Shown: piece by piece, positions 34,879 to 43,490 of the stretch | How the letters are laid out: every line of letters begins with the position of its first letter | How positions within the stretch are numbered: position 1 is the first letter of the stretch | Source of the DNA: CAJQQY01 sp964564545 | Lineage (GTDB): Bacteria; Bacteroidota; Bacteroidia; Chitinophagales; Saprospiraceae | Assembly: GCA_964564545.1 (NCBI GenBank) | Contig: CAZMBP010000028.1 | Span: 1 to 64,000, forward strand | Direction: 5' to 3' | Length of the DNA: 64,000 nucleotides | Notes under the pieces: model-generated | What the model was told of the DNA's origin: nothing | The model's database searches: none | The model's input: the letters and a program-made list of their open reading frames with translations, nothing else | Made by a program: the position numbers and the translations under genes

Positions 34879-35238
34879 ATGAAAAAAAAATGCCTTGAGT
34901 GTAACGACGAATTCATCGGTCGAGCAGATAAAAAATTCTGTAGCGATAGTTGCCGTAGTTCCTACAATAATAAACTCAATAGCGATGCTACCAACTTCGT
35001 TCGAAACATCAATAATATACTTCGAAAAAATCGACGCATCCTAGCTACACTTAATCCACATGGAAAATCCAAAATCCATAAAGACAAATTATTGGAAAAA
35101 GGATTTAAGTTTAGCTATTTCACTAATGTTTATAAAACTAAAGCTGGAAAGGTATATTATTTTTGCTACGACCAAGGATATTTGCCTTTGGATAATGGCT
35201 GGCTGGCGTTGGTGGAAAGGAAAAGCTACGTTGAGTAA
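34879..35238 (+). CDS. Zinc-ribbon protein of unknown function
   Basis: Basic cytoplasmic protein of 119 residues. The N-terminus KKKCLECNDEFIGRADKKFC with SDSCR gives four cysteines (C-x2-C ... C-x3-C) as in small zinc ribbons. A helical basic part follows (RNINNILRKNRRILATLNPH), then a beta-rich end FSYFTNVYKTKAGKVYYFCY. Similar short proteins occur widely in Bacteroidota without known role; nucleic-acid binding is plausible from the charge. It has its own upstream gap of about 190 bases and converges on porX. Confidence 0.75.
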   Translation: MKKKCLECNDEFIGRADKKFCSDSCRSSYNNKLNSDATNFVRNINNILRKNRRILATLNPHGKSKIHKDKLLEKGFKFSYFTNVYKTKAGKVYYFCYDQGYLPLDNGWLALVERKSYVE

Positions 35239-35315
35239 CGGTTAATAGTTAACTTTGAATGGTTAATCCCACTTTGTAGTTTTACCTTGGGGACTAACCA
35301 TTCACCATTAATAAC
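35239..35315. repeat. Hairpin of TTAACCATTCAC words between convergent genes
   Basis: GAATGGTTAATCCC (35257-35270) pairs with GGGACTAACCATTC (35290-35303), and outer TTAATAG/CATTAATA words flank it. It is the same word family as the mreB-mreC hairpin. Confidence 0.6.
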
Positions 35316-35321
35316 TCACTA

Positions 35322-36881
35322 TTATTTAGAGGATAAAGTAATAAACGGGCAAATAATCTCTTCCAAAGAAATCCCTCCATGCTGGAATGTATTCTTATAA
35401 TATTTGTGGAAATGATTATAATTATTTGGATACAAAAAGAAAGCATCTTCCTTCGCAAAAATAAAAGTAGAACTCATATTTGGTCGAGGTAATTTTGCAT
35501 CTTTTGGATCTCGTACTTCTAAAACATCTCTTTTGTCATATTGTAAATTACGACCTACCTTATATCTTAAGTTAGTTGTAGTCTCTCGATCTCCAACTAC
35601 TTTGGAAGCAGTATTTACTCGGATTGTACCGTGGTCAGTTGTTACTAAAAGTTGACAACCTCGCTCAGCTGCAGTTTGCAATGCATCCCAAAGCAAAGAA
35701 TTTTCGAACCAAGATCGAGTTAATGAACGATATGCTTTTTCATCACCTGCCAATTCTTTAAGCACTTCCATTTCTGTTCTCGCATGCGAAAGCATATCAA
35801 TAAAGTTGTAAACGATGACCGTCAAATCTTTATTCATATAGTTCAAAATATTGTCTTGCACTTGCTTCGCCTTATTTACATTTGTCACTTTCACATAATC
35901 CACTCGAATAGGTTTGTGGACGATTCGCCGAACTTGTTCATTGAGCAAATCATGTTCACGCATATTCTTCCCTCCTTGTTCATTATCATTTAACCACCAG
36001 TCAGGATAATGCTTTTGAATATCTCCAGGCATCATTCCCGCAAAAATAGCATTCCGAGAATACTGCGTTGAGGTTGGTAAAATACTATAAAAGTAATCCT
36101 CCTCTTCCACTCTAAAATATTCTGCAAAAAGCGGTTCTAAAATCTTCCATTGATCAAACCGTAAGTTGTCAAGCAACAACATAATCGTTGGTCGATCATC
36201 TTTTAATTTTGGAAAAACTTTATTTCGCATCAAATTATGCGACATGATCGGAGTATCATCATCAGGTGCGCTGACCCAATCAACATATCTTTTTTCAATA
36301 AATTTGGAAAATTCAGCATTGGCTTCCGTCTTTTGCATCGCTAGAATTTCTCCCATCTGAGTCGAAGTAGAAGCATCTAATTTGAGTTCCCAATTGATAA
36401 TTTTTTTATAGACATCTACCCATTCTACTACATCCAAACCACTATTGATATCCATTGAAATTTGGCGAAACTCTCGTTGATAATCCGAGTTAGTTTTTTC
36501 ACTAACCAAATCTTTCTTATCAATGATTTTTTTCAATGTCAATAAAATCTGATTTGGATTGACAGGTTTGATTAGGTAATCTGTGATTTGAGAACCAAGT
36601 GCCTCCTCCATCACATTTTCGGCTTCATTTTTAGTAATCATCACCACCGGCAGGTGTGGATTTGATCGTTTAATTTTTGCCAAAGTTTCTAACCCCGTTA
36701 ATCCAGGCATACTTTCATCCAAAAATACAACATCAATATCATTGTTATTTTCACACTCTTCCAATGCATCATGCCCATTCGTTACAGCTACCACATCATA
36801 ATCTCTTTTTTCCAAAAACATAATTTGTGGTTTCAGTAAATCAATTTCATCATCTGCCCAAAGGATTTTAATTTTTTCCAT
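35322..36881 (-). CDS. porX: PorX-type T9SS response regulator with PglZ domain
   Basis: Regulator of type IX secretion, 519 residues. The receiver domain reads ILWADDEIDLLKPQIMFLEK with phosphoacceptor Asp55 (VVFLDESMPG) and Lys in YLIKPVNPNQ. A helical linker (about 125-200) leads to the alkaline-phosphatase-fold PglZ domain: TIMLLLDNLRFDQWK, STQYSRNAIFAGMMPGD, VIYNF-type VIVYNFIDMLSHARTE, LLVTTDHGTIR. PorX has oligonucleotide phosphodiesterase activity and partners with the kinase PorY and an ECF sigma factor in characterised species. porY is not in the window. The upstream region shares a 25-base motif with that of the T9SS peroxidase gene. The PglZ domain here is not the BREX phage-defence type. 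Confidence 0.95.
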   Translation of the reverse strand: MEKIKILWADDEIDLLKPQIMFLEKRDYDVVAVTNGHDALEECENNNDIDVVFLDESMPGLTGLETLAKIKRSNPHLPVVMITKNEAENVMEEALGSQITDYLIKPVNPNQILLTLKKIIDKKDLVSEKTNSDYQREFRQISMDINSGLDVVEWVDVYKKIINWELKLDASTSTQMGEILAMQKTEANAEFSKFIEKRYVDWVSAPDDDTPIMSHNLMRNKVFPKLKDDRPTIMLLLDNLRFDQWKILEPLFAEYFRVEEEDYFYSILPTSTQYSRNAIFAGMMPGDIQKHYPDWWLNDNEQGGKNMREHDLLNEQVRRIVHKPIRVDYVKVTNVNKAKQVQDNILNYMNKDLTVIVYNFIDMLSHARTEMEVLKELAGDEKAYRSLTRSWFENSLLWDALQTAAERGCQLLVTTDHGTIRVNTASKVVGDRETTTNLRYKVGRNLQYDKRDVLEVRDPKDAKLPRPNMSSTFIFAKEDAFFLYPNNYNHFHKYYKNTFQHGGISLEEIICPFITLSSK

Positions 36882-36928
36882 AAGTTAAACTGTTGGTTTT
36901 AGTCCCGACTTTCGAGACAGGTTTTTAT

Positions 36929-36953
36929 ATAAAATTTAGAGTGTAAATATTAC
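36929..36953 (-). promoter_or_regulatory. 25-base motif shared with the peroxidase upstream region
   Basis: Plus-strand core AGTGTAAATAT preceded by ATTTA. The same 25-base stretch occurs at 47452-47476 with three mismatches. It lies about 50-70 bases before porX and could be a promoter or operator. Confidence 0.5.
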
Positions 36954-37315
36954 TATCTATATGTATAATGATTTTTAAAACTAAAAATTATTAATCTATA
37001 ATTGGTTTAGTTTTCACAAAAAAACAAAAAAAACCTCATGTATAAGTAAAAATGAAATTTTATCAATATTCTAATAAACTTATTATTCCCTCAGAATATC
37101 GTTTTGTCCTTAAATAAGAGTATTAAAAAACACTTACCTCAAAAATAGGACGCAACCCTTTCGAAGAGTAATCCATCTAATTATTACTTGTATCGGAGAA
37201 AAAAGATTCTTTGAAACGGGAGTAAAATTCGGTTTGAAGTAGTTTAACGTAATCAAATCTTTAGATATTTTTTCAAAAAAGATTATTCTAAAGAATTCGG
37301 GAAAATAGATTCTCT

Positions 37316-37323
37316 TATCTTTG
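37316..37323 (+). promoter_or_regulatory. Putative -7 element of the HD gene
   Basis: TATCTTTG, full TAnnTTTG match, 61 bases before the ATG. No clear TTG at the -33 position. Confidence 0.4.
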
Positions 37324-37384
37324 TTTCCTCAAAAATCTGTTCACCTTTTTGGGCGGAAAAAACAGGCAACATCTCATTTAGTTT

Positions 37385-38605
37385 ATGAATAAGAAAAAAA
37401 TATTTAACGATCCCGTTTACGGTTTTACTAGCATTCCTCATGGAATTATATTCGACCTCATAGAGCATCCATACTATCAACGGCTGAGACGGATTTCACA
37501 ATTGGGACTTTCTCATTATGTTTATCCAGGAGCGTTACATACGCGGTTTCATCATGCACTCGGTGCAATGCACCTCATGACCCAAGCAATAGAAACACTA
37601 AAATCAAAAGATATCGAGATTTCTACAGAAGAAGCTCGTGGTGTTCTTATCGCAATTTTATTACATGACATTGGACACGCACCATTCTCTCATGCCTTGG
37701 AACACACTCTAGTGAATGTTCACCACGAAGAGCTGTCAGAACTTTTTATGCAAAAACTAAATGAAGAGTTTAAGGGCAAATTAGACCTTGCTATTCAGAT
37801 ATTCCAAAATAAGTATCCAAAGAAATTTTTGCATCAATTAGTCAGTAGTCAACTCGACATGGATCGTATGGATTACCTCAATCGAGATAGCTTTTTTACA
37901 GGTGTCTCGGAAGGGGTAATCGGATACGACCGTATTATTAAAATGTTGACGGTGAAAGACAATGAATTAATGGTGGAAGAAAAAGGAATCTACTCCGTTG
38001 AAAAATTTTTGATCGCACGCCGATTAATGTACTGGCAGGTGTATTTGCACAAAACAGTTCTGGCTGCAGAACAAATGTTAATTCGAACTTTAAAAAGAGC
38101 AAAAGAATTAGCACAACAAGGAGTTGAATTGGAAGCATCTAAAGGTCTAAAGTTTTTCTTATATAAAAATATAACACTTAGCGATTTCAAAAATAATCGA
38201 GATGCTTTATTAGAAAAATATGCTTCATTAGACGATGTTGATATTTTATCAGCATTGAAAAATTGGAGTACTCATGATGATTTTGTGTTGTCATATTTAT
38301 CAAAAAGAATCATTGAGCGAAAATTATTTAAAATAAAAATGCAAAATGAGCCTTTCAAAAGTGACTATATTGAAGAACTACGTCAGAAGGTCGTAAACAA
38401 CTTACCCAAAGATCGGTCTAAAGCAGTCAATTTTCTTGTATTCGAAGGTAAAGAAACTAATAGTGCCTACACAACGAAAAAAGACGAAATTAAAATCCTA
38501 CATAAAGATGGAAAAGTAGTTCAAATGTCGGATGCCTCAGATCATGGCGTACAACCAAAAATAATTACTAAACATTATTTATGTTATCCAAATATTAAAA
38601 AGTAA
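37385..38605 (+). CDS. HD-domain phosphohydrolase (dNTPase/SAMHD1-like)
   Basis: Cytoplasmic HD-superfamily hydrolase of 406 residues. The metal-binding residues are all present: His in LHTRFHHALGAMHL, the HD pair in AILLHDIGHAPFSHALEHTL, and a late Asp in SQLDMDRMDYLNRDS. The N-terminus DPVYGFTSIPHGIIFDLIEH and YYQRLRRISQLGL are typical of this Bacteroidota group, which usually sits beside porX and lpxD. It may hydrolyse nucleotides; the substrate is unknown. It is divergent from porX. Confidence 0.9.
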   Translation: MNKKKIFNDPVYGFTSIPHGIIFDLIEHPYYQRLRRISQLGLSHYVYPGALHTRFHHALGAMHLMTQAIETLKSKDIEISTEEARGVLIAILLHDIGHAPFSHALEHTLVNVHHEELSELFMQKLNEEFKGKLDLAIQIFQNKYPKKFLHQLVSSQLDMDRMDYLNRDSFFTGVSEGVIGYDRIIKMLTVKDNELMVEEKGIYSVEKFLIARRLMYWQVYLHKTVLAAEQMLIRTLKRAKELAQQGVELEASKGLKFFLYKNITLSDFKNNRDALLEKYASLDDVDILSALKNWSTHDDFVLSYLSKRIIERKLFKIKMQNEPFKSDYIEELRQKVVNNLPKDRSKAVNFLVFEGKETNSAYTTKKDEIKILHKDGKVVQMSDASDHGVQPKIITKHYLCYPNIKK

Positions 38606-38715
38606 ATTTGCGACCTAATCAAAAATACTAAAATGTGACATAGTAAATTTAAAATTTGTAATATTTTATTATAATAACCACCTTTTTTTATTAATCAAAA
38701 CCAATTCATTCAATT

Positions 38716-40242
38716 ATGAAAAGATTGAACCTTATTTTATCAGTAGCCTTTATGCTTTTTGGATTTGTTGCAGTTGCGCAACCAGGTTCTGACATGCCAC
38801 CTAATGGCGAAGCTGGAAAATGCTACGCAAAATGTTTGATCGCCGATCAATACGAAACTGTTACTGAGCAAGTTCTAACTAAAGCTGCTGGAACTCGAAC
38901 TGAGGTAATTCCTGCTGCTTACGAAAATGTTACTGAGCAAGTTGTTGCTAAAGCAGCTGCTTCAAGAATGGAAGTAATTCCTGCTGAATATGAAACTGTT
39001 ACTGAGCAAGTAATGGTTACTCCTGAGAAAACTCGATTAGTTGAGGTTCCTGCTGAGTATGAAACTTATACAGAGCAAGTAATTTCTAAAGCAGCTTCGA
39101 CAAGATTGGAAGTAATTCCTGCTGTTTACGAAAATGTTACTGAGCAGGTAATGGTTACTCCTGAAAAAACAAAAGTAATTCCAGTACCAGCTGAATACGG
39201 TACTGAAACTGAGCAAGTTGTTGCTAAGGCAGCTTCTACTCGAATTGAAGTAATTCCTGCTGTTTACGAAAACGTTACTGAGCAATATGAAGCTGAAGCA
39301 GCTTCTACTCGTATCGAAACTTTAGCTCCAAAGTTTGAAACTGTTACTGAGCGAATCGAAACTCGTCCAGCTTCTACTAAGTGGGTAAAGAAAAGAGCTG
39401 ACAGAAACTGTCTTTCTGCTGATCCTAACGATTGTCAAGTTTGGTGTTTAGTTGAAGTTCCTGCTACATACAAAACTGTTTCTAGAAGAGTGAATGTAGG
39501 TTGTGCAGGTGGAGACGGAACTGCTGACTCTAATTGTACTAAAGAAGTAACTATTCCTGCTAAATATGCAACTAGAACTTCAAGAGTAATGAAAACTCCT
39601 CCTACAGAAAGAGTTGTTGAAATTCCTGCTGAGTACGCTACAGTTACCAAAACTGTGTTGAAAACTCCTGCTACTACTCGAAATGAAGTAATTCCTGCTG
39701 TTTACAAAACTGTAACTAGAAGAGTTGTTAAAACTCCTGCTACTACTCGAACTATCGAGATTCCTGCTGAGTATGCAACTATTACTAAAACAAGATTGAA
39801 AACACCAGCTACTACTAGAGAGGAAAAAACTCCTGCTGTTTACAAAACTGTAACTAGAAGAGTTGTTAAAACTCCTGCTACTACAAGATCTGTAGAAATT
39901 CCTGCTGAGTACAAGACTGTAACTAGAAAAGTGGTTAAAGCTGCTGCTCAAACTAGAACTATCGAAGTTCCTGCTGAGTACACTACAGTTACTAAAAGAA
40001 ACTTAGTTAAGCAAGGTGGATTTACAGAGTGGAGAGAAGTTGTTTGTGGTAGTAACATTACTACTGAAATGGTTCGATCTGTACAACGTGCATTGAAAAG
40101 TCGAGGATATGATCCAGGGCCAATCGATAACGTTTTAGGATCTAGAACTAAAGCTGCTTTGATGAAGTACCAAAGAGATAACAACTTACCAGTTGGTCAA
40201 ATGGACTTCGAAACTTTGAAATCTTTAGATGTTAAGTACTAA
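38716..40242 (+). CDS. Periplasmic protein with sixteen 23-residue repeats and a peptidoglycan-binding domain
   Basis: Exported protein of 508 residues: signal peptide (about 1-21), a short Cys-containing segment (CYAKC), about sixteen 23-residue units (46-430) of the type YETVTEQVLTKAAGTRTEVI-PA, and a C-terminal PG_binding_1 domain (about 445-508; SVQRALKSRGYDPGPIDNVL). Units 1-8 use VTEQV and are acidic; units 10-16 use VTRRVVKTP and are basic. Between them two units are enlarged by Cys-containing insertions (NCLSADPNDCQVWC, GCAGGDGTADSNC). The repeats would form a beta-rich rod anchored on the wall. A strong terminator follows. Similar repeat proteins exist in Bacteroidota without known function. 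Confidence 0.85.
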   Translation: MKRLNLILSVAFMLFGFVAVAQPGSDMPPNGEAGKCYAKCLIADQYETVTEQVLTKAAGTRTEVIPAAYENVTEQVVAKAAASRMEVIPAEYETVTEQVMVTPEKTRLVEVPAEYETYTEQVISKAASTRLEVIPAVYENVTEQVMVTPEKTKVIPVPAEYGTETEQVVAKAASTRIEVIPAVYENVTEQYEAEAASTRIETLAPKFETVTERIETRPASTKWVKKRADRNCLSADPNDCQVWCLVEVPATYKTVSRRVNVGCAGGDGTADSNCTKEVTIPAKYATRTSRVMKTPPTERVVEIPAEYATVTKTVLKTPATTRNEVIPAVYKTVTRRVVKTPATTRTIEIPAEYATITKTRLKTPATTREEKTPAVYKTVTRRVVKTPATTRSVEIPAEYKTVTRKVVKAAAQTRTIEVPAEYTTVTKRNLVKQGGFTEWREVVCGSNITTEMVRSVQRALKSRGYDPGPIDNVLGSRTKAALMKYQRDNNLPVGQMDFETLKSLDVKY

Positions 40243-40261
40243 TCAGTAATTAACTTTCGAC

Positions 40262-40304
40262 AAAAAAAATCCTCACTTTCGAATGAAAGTGAGGATTTTT
40301 TTTT
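40262..40304 (+). terminator. Intrinsic terminator
   Basis: CTCACTTTC-GAAT-GAAAGTGAG stem with flanking A8 and T9 runs, 20 bases after the repeat-protein stop. Confidence 0.9.
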
Positions 40305-40427
40305 GAATATCGAATAACGATTTAAGAACAAGGATTTGAGAAGTTTGACGATATTAATTTTGTATTTTCTATGAGAAGTACCGTCAAACTTCTCAAATCA
40401 TAAATCCTTGTTCTTAAGTCGATATTC
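40305..40427. repeat. Large segmented inverted repeat between convergent genes
   Basis: Three blocks of the left arm recur inverted in the right arm: GAATATCGA, TTAAGAACAAGGATTT and GAGAAGTTTGACG (left 40305-40350, right 40382-40427). Unpaired inserts of 7-8 bases lie between different blocks on each side. The loop is about 31 bases. The right arm reaches into the ABC gene's stop codon. Confidence 0.85.
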
Positions 40428-41205
40428 AACCAACTCCTACTACAGACGCATCATTCACAATCCTAATAAACTCCTCCGTCAAACTTCTACTCTGCATCTG
40501 ATTTCTAAATTCCTCCATCGTAGAAGAATGAATCAAATTTCCTTTATGAATTATAGCTAAATCATCGCATAACAAATCGACTTCACTCATAATGTGGGAA
40601 GAAAAAATAACTGTCTTTCCATCTTCCTTACAACTACGAATTAAATTGATAATATTTTCCGCAGTAATCACATCTAGACCAGAAGTTGGTTCGTCAAAAA
40701 TGACCACATCAGGATTATGAATCATTGTTCGAGCAATAGATACTTTTTGCTTCATCCCTGTTGATAATTGCCCAATTCTTTTTTTGGCAAAATCATGCAT
40801 ATCTAATAAGGTGTATAATTTATCTTTTCGAGTTTCATAAGTTCTTTTTTCTACACCATATAAATCTGCAAAATATTTAGTTAACTCATTTGGAGTCAAT
40901 CTTTGATATAATCCAGTTGAACCTGTCAAAAATCCAATCGACGAACGAACTTTCACTCCTTCTTTCACAACATCATATCCATTTATTCTAATGCTTCCTC
41001 CTGTTGGTTTAAGAATGGTTGCCATCATTCTTAAAGTAGTTGTTTTTCCAGCTCCATTTGGCCCAAGCAAAGAATAAATTCTTCCTGGCTGACAATTAAA
41101 ACTAATATTATTAACTGCTGTAATAGTCTTCGAATTAGTTCCTATTTCTTTTCGCTGTTGCCTAGAAAGAGAAAACGCTTTAGATAAATTTTCTACTTGT
41201 ATCAT
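40426..41205 (-). CDS. ABC transporter ATP-binding protein (NatA-like)
   Basis: Cytoplasmic ATPase of 259 residues with Walker A GPNGAGKTTTLRM, Q-loop in SIGFLTGSTGLYQRL, signature LSTGMKQKVSIAR, Walker B VVIFDEPTSGLD and the H-loop VIFSSHIMSE. The closest group is the NatA/CcmA-like exporters (Na+ or drug export). The usual NatB-type permease gene is not adjacent: upstream lies a promoter, downstream a terminator-like repeat. It therefore must work with a permease encoded elsewhere. Confidence 0.92.
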   Translation of the reverse strand: MIQVENLSKAFSLSRQQRKEIGTNSKTITAVNNISFNCQPGRIYSLLGPNGAGKTTTLRMMATILKPTGGSIRINGYDVVKEGVKVRSSIGFLTGSTGLYQRLTPNELTKYFADLYGVEKRTYETRKDKLYTLLDMHDFAKKRIGQLSTGMKQKVSIARTMIHNPDVVIFDEPTSGLDVITAENIINLIRSCKEDGKTVIFSSHIMSEVDLLCDDLAIIHKGNLIHSSTMEEFRNQMQSRSLTEEFIRIVNDASVVGVG

Positions 41206-41244
41206 TTTTTATTGGTTTAAAACAATCTTTAATTGGTTGGCTTC

Positions 41245-41274
41245 CAAAGATAGGATTCTAATCTTTTTTTACAA
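41245..41274 (-). promoter_or_regulatory. Promoter of the ABC ATPase gene
   Basis: On the minus strand TTG (41274-41272), 19 bases, TATCTTTG (41252-41245): a full match at ideal spacing, 40 bases before the start. Confidence 0.6.
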
Positions 41275-41454
41275 ATAAACCCATATTTTGAATTAACACT
41301 TTTTAACAATTAAACAAAGTGTTAATATATTATAACCCAACTTAAACAATTGACTATCAGTCACTTAAACTAAAACATTAACAATTCTTTTTTCCAGTTA
41401 AATTTCAGATAATTAATCTTTAGTTAAAAATTAGATTAAAAAATTTAGGAACAT

Positions 41455-41462
41455 TACCTTTG
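41455..41462 (+). promoter_or_regulatory. Putative -7 element of the Skp-like gene
   Basis: TACCTTTG, a TAnnTTTG match, 70 bases before the ATG. The 320-base gap to the ABC gene has no other feature. Confidence 0.4.
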
Positions 41463-41531
41463 TTGAGAATAATTAAAAGTATTCTCATTTTTGAGATACT
41501 TGAATAAATATCTTTTTACAAAAATTTGAAA

Positions 41532-42059
41532 ATGAAATTACTACGAAAAATTACCTTCTTAGCTTTTGCTTTTATCGTTGTTATGGCTTCAGGTAATCCC
41601 CTCGCGGCTCAAAACAAATATGGTCATATGAACTATGGTAACTTACTTGAGCAAGTTCCTGAACTAAAAAAAGGAAATACTGAACTAGAAACTTACCGAG
41701 ATCAATTGATTAAAAAAGGTAAAGATCGAGCTGCTAAATGGGAAGCGGATGTTAAAGCATTCCAAGCTAAAGCTCAAGCTGGAGAAATGACTGGTTTACA
41801 AATCAAACAAACTGAAACGAAATTAGGTAAAGAACAAAAAGCCATTGCAGCTTTGGAGCAAGACGTTGTTGATAAAATAACTAAAAAACGAGATGAAATT
41901 CTTAAGCCAATCATAGATAAAGTAAATACAGCTATTCAAGAAGTCGGAAAAGAGAATGGCTACGCTATGATTTTTGATTCCAGTCTTTATAATTTTATTC
42001 TTTCTGCTGAAGACTCAGATGATGTAACTCTTTTAGTCAAAAAGAAATTAGGACTTTAA
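41532..42059 (+). CDS. Skp/OmpH-family periplasmic chaperone
   Basis: Exported protein of 175 residues. The signal peptide MKLLRKITFLAFAFIVVMAS ends near PLAAQ (residue 27). The mature part begins NKYGHMNYGNLLEQVPELKK and continues as long helices with heptad-like charge patterning (about 50-130), matching the OmpH tentacle fold that holds unfolded outer-membrane proteins. The C-terminal strand region (YAMIFDSSLYNFILSAEDSD) closes the fold. The ATG is preferred over a TTG two codons earlier. bamA, a usual neighbour, is absent. Confidence 0.9.
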   Translation: MKLLRKITFLAFAFIVVMASGNPLAAQNKYGHMNYGNLLEQVPELKKGNTELETYRDQLIKKGKDRAAKWEADVKAFQAKAQAGEMTGLQIKQTETKLGKEQKAIAALEQDVVDKITKKRDEILKPIIDKVNTAIQEVGKENGYAMIFDSSLYNFILSAEDSDDVTLLVKKKLGL

Positions 42060-42080
42060 TTATTAAAAATCCTTCAGAAG

Positions 42081-42112
42081 AAAAGCGATGTTGAGTATTC
42101 AACATCGCTTTT
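42081..42112 (+). terminator. Intrinsic terminator
   Basis: AAAAGCGATGTTGA / TCAACATCGCTTTT, a perfect 14-bp stem with a GTAT loop, 21 bases after the chaperone gene. Confidence 0.85.
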
Positions 42113-42131
42113 CCTGTTTAACCATTCTTCT

Positions 42132-42821
42132 ATGCCTAATAAAAACACAATTTTACTCATCCTTTATTTATCGGTTTCCTTGATAAATCTATGGGCAGGC
42201 TATTCTCATAACAATACACTTTCATTTTACTCCAAACCATTACTAATGCCTATTTTGGCACTTTGGTTTTACATCCAAACTAAAAATTATACATCCTCTT
42301 TTCGACAATTAATTTTATTCGCATTATTTTTTAGTTGGGGCGGAGATACACTTCTAATGTTTGTAGAATCGAAAGGCGAACATTTTTTCTTGTTCGGATT
42401 GGTGAGTTTTTTATTGACTCATATTTTGTATACAACTGCATTTTTTAAAATCGTTTCTGCGAAAAAAGGTTTTTTATGGAAGAAAAAATGGGTAATAATT
42501 CCTTTCCTCATTTTCTTTCTGGGATTTCAAAACTACCTACTTCCTGATGTCGAGGAAGCAATGCAGATACCTGTTGCTGTTTATAGTAGCGTAATTATTT
42601 TAATGGTTTTAGCTGCACTAAATTGGAATACTTTTATTGAAAAAAATGCTTTCCAATTAGTATTTTTTGGAGCCTTACTTTTTATGCTTTCAGATTCGAT
42701 CATAGCTTTGAATAAATTTAAGTCGGCTGTTCCTCAAGCACATATTTGGATTATGAGTTTATATTTATTAGGGCAATACCTAATTGCCAAAGGAGGAATT
42801 GAGATGATGAAAAAACACTAA
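42132..42821 (+). CDS. YhhN/TMEM86-family membrane protein (lysoplasmalogenase-like)
   Basis: Integral membrane protein of 229 residues with about eight helices. Family motifs are LSFYSKPLLMPILALWFYIQ, FFSWGGDTLLMF and VFFGALLFMLSDSIIALNKF, with the conserved Asp residues that form the active site in TMEM86-type lysoplasmalogenases. Whether the bacterial member cleaves alkenyl ether lipids is not established by sequence. It starts right after the chaperone terminator and ends in its own hairpin. Confidence 0.88.
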   Translation: MPNKNTILLILYLSVSLINLWAGYSHNNTLSFYSKPLLMPILALWFYIQTKNYTSSFRQLILFALFFSWGGDTLLMFVESKGEHFFLFGLVSFLLTHILYTTAFFKIVSAKKGFLWKKKWVIIPFLIFFLGFQNYLLPDVEEAMQIPVAVYSSVIILMVLAALNWNTFIEKNAFQLVFFGALLFMLSDSIIALNKFKSAVPQAHIWIMSLYLLGQYLIAKGGIEMMKKH

Positions 42822-42876
42822 ACATGAATGATTCCGAATTTTTGATTTTTTCAAAAACTCGGGATTATTCATGTTT
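42820..42876. terminator. Hairpin after the YhhN gene
   Basis: 26-base arms (42820-42845 and 42851-42876, beginning AAACATGAATGATTCC) pair with three G-U or mismatched positions. The left arm includes the last bases of the stop codon. A weak T-rich tail follows, and the convergent gene ends 18 bases on. Confidence 0.7.
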
Positions 42877-42894
42877 ATTTTAAATTTATGGAAT

Positions 42895-43317
42895 CTAGGC
42901 CATCGAGTCTTTTCCAACTGCTAGCCTATGACCTAGCCATGCCATCGGCAAATACGCCCCAATCAAATCTAACGCATTGAACCAAAGCGGCCCTCCAACC
43001 ATCACGACCATACTTGCTCCTGCCATTAAAAATAATATTCCTACTAACATCGCGAAGTTAAACTTATTAGTTTCTGCAAAATTTGCCACTACAAATGCGC
43101 CAACCAATGTTCCCAATGCATGTGCTAAAAATGGCATGATAAAATTCTTTGGCTGAAGTAAAGACATTCCTTCTTTCAGACCTTCCGTAGTAGTCATATC
43201 TACACCTTCTGGTGGAGGTATGATACTTGAACCGATGGCAATCAATCCTCCATTCACCGCTCCGCCAGCAAGCAATCCCCCAAGTACGATTAAAATGTTT
43301 TTTACTGTTGAGTTCAT
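42895..43317 (-). CDS. Small four-helix membrane protein, unknown
   Basis: Membrane protein of 140 residues with four hydrophobic helices: VKNILIVLGGLLAGGAVNGG, NFIMPFLAHALGTLVGAFVV, FAMLVGILFLMAGASMVVMV and a short last one around LIGAYLPMAWLGHRLA. A loop with IPPPEGVDMTTTEGLKEGMS joins the first two. Glycine-rich helices suggest tight packing. I know similar unnamed proteins in Bacteroidota but no function. It is a single-gene unit facing the YhhN gene. Confidence 0.75.
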   Translation of the reverse strand: MNSTVKNILIVLGGLLAGGAVNGGLIAIGSSIIPPPEGVDMTTTEGLKEGMSLLQPKNFIMPFLAHALGTLVGAFVVANFAETNKFNFAMLVGILFLMAGASMVVMVGGPLWFNALDLIGAYLPMAWLGHRLAVGKDSMA

Positions 43318-43490
43318 TTTTCGTTTTTTTATTTTGTGAAAAAATATAAAAAAAGTAGGTGTATAAAATTAAATAATATTCTTCTCATTTTTTCCATTCA
43401 TAATATTGAAGTTGTTTTAAAACCTTTTACTCAATTAATCTCTATATTAGCAATAGATATAATTTATTTATTTGCTAAGCTAGCAACTTC

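Larger units (their letters stand above)
36882..37384. other. Divergent intergenic region porX / HD gene
   Basis: About 500 AT-rich bases. It contains the 25-base motif at 36929-36953, a promoter element at 37316-37323 and no coding frame that can be supported. Confidence 0.5.

Noticed and set aside
35322..36881. PglZ domain as part of a BREX or other phage-defence system
   Set aside because: The receiver domain plus PglZ layout is PorX, a T9SS regulator, and no pglX, brxL or brxC gene is nearby.
37385..38605. HD protein as a phage-defence dNTPase
   Set aside because: It belongs to a housekeeping Bacteroidota group found beside porX; no defence genes surround it.
39037..39951. Open frames on the minus strand inside the repeat protein gene
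   Set aside because: They are mirror frames of the repetitive sense sequence, low-complexity in Ser/Arg/Asn, without start context.
38860..40010. Regular DNA repeats that could look like a CRISPR or tandem repeat array
   Set aside because: The 69-base period is in frame and encodes 23-residue protein repeats; there are no unique spacers and no cas genes.
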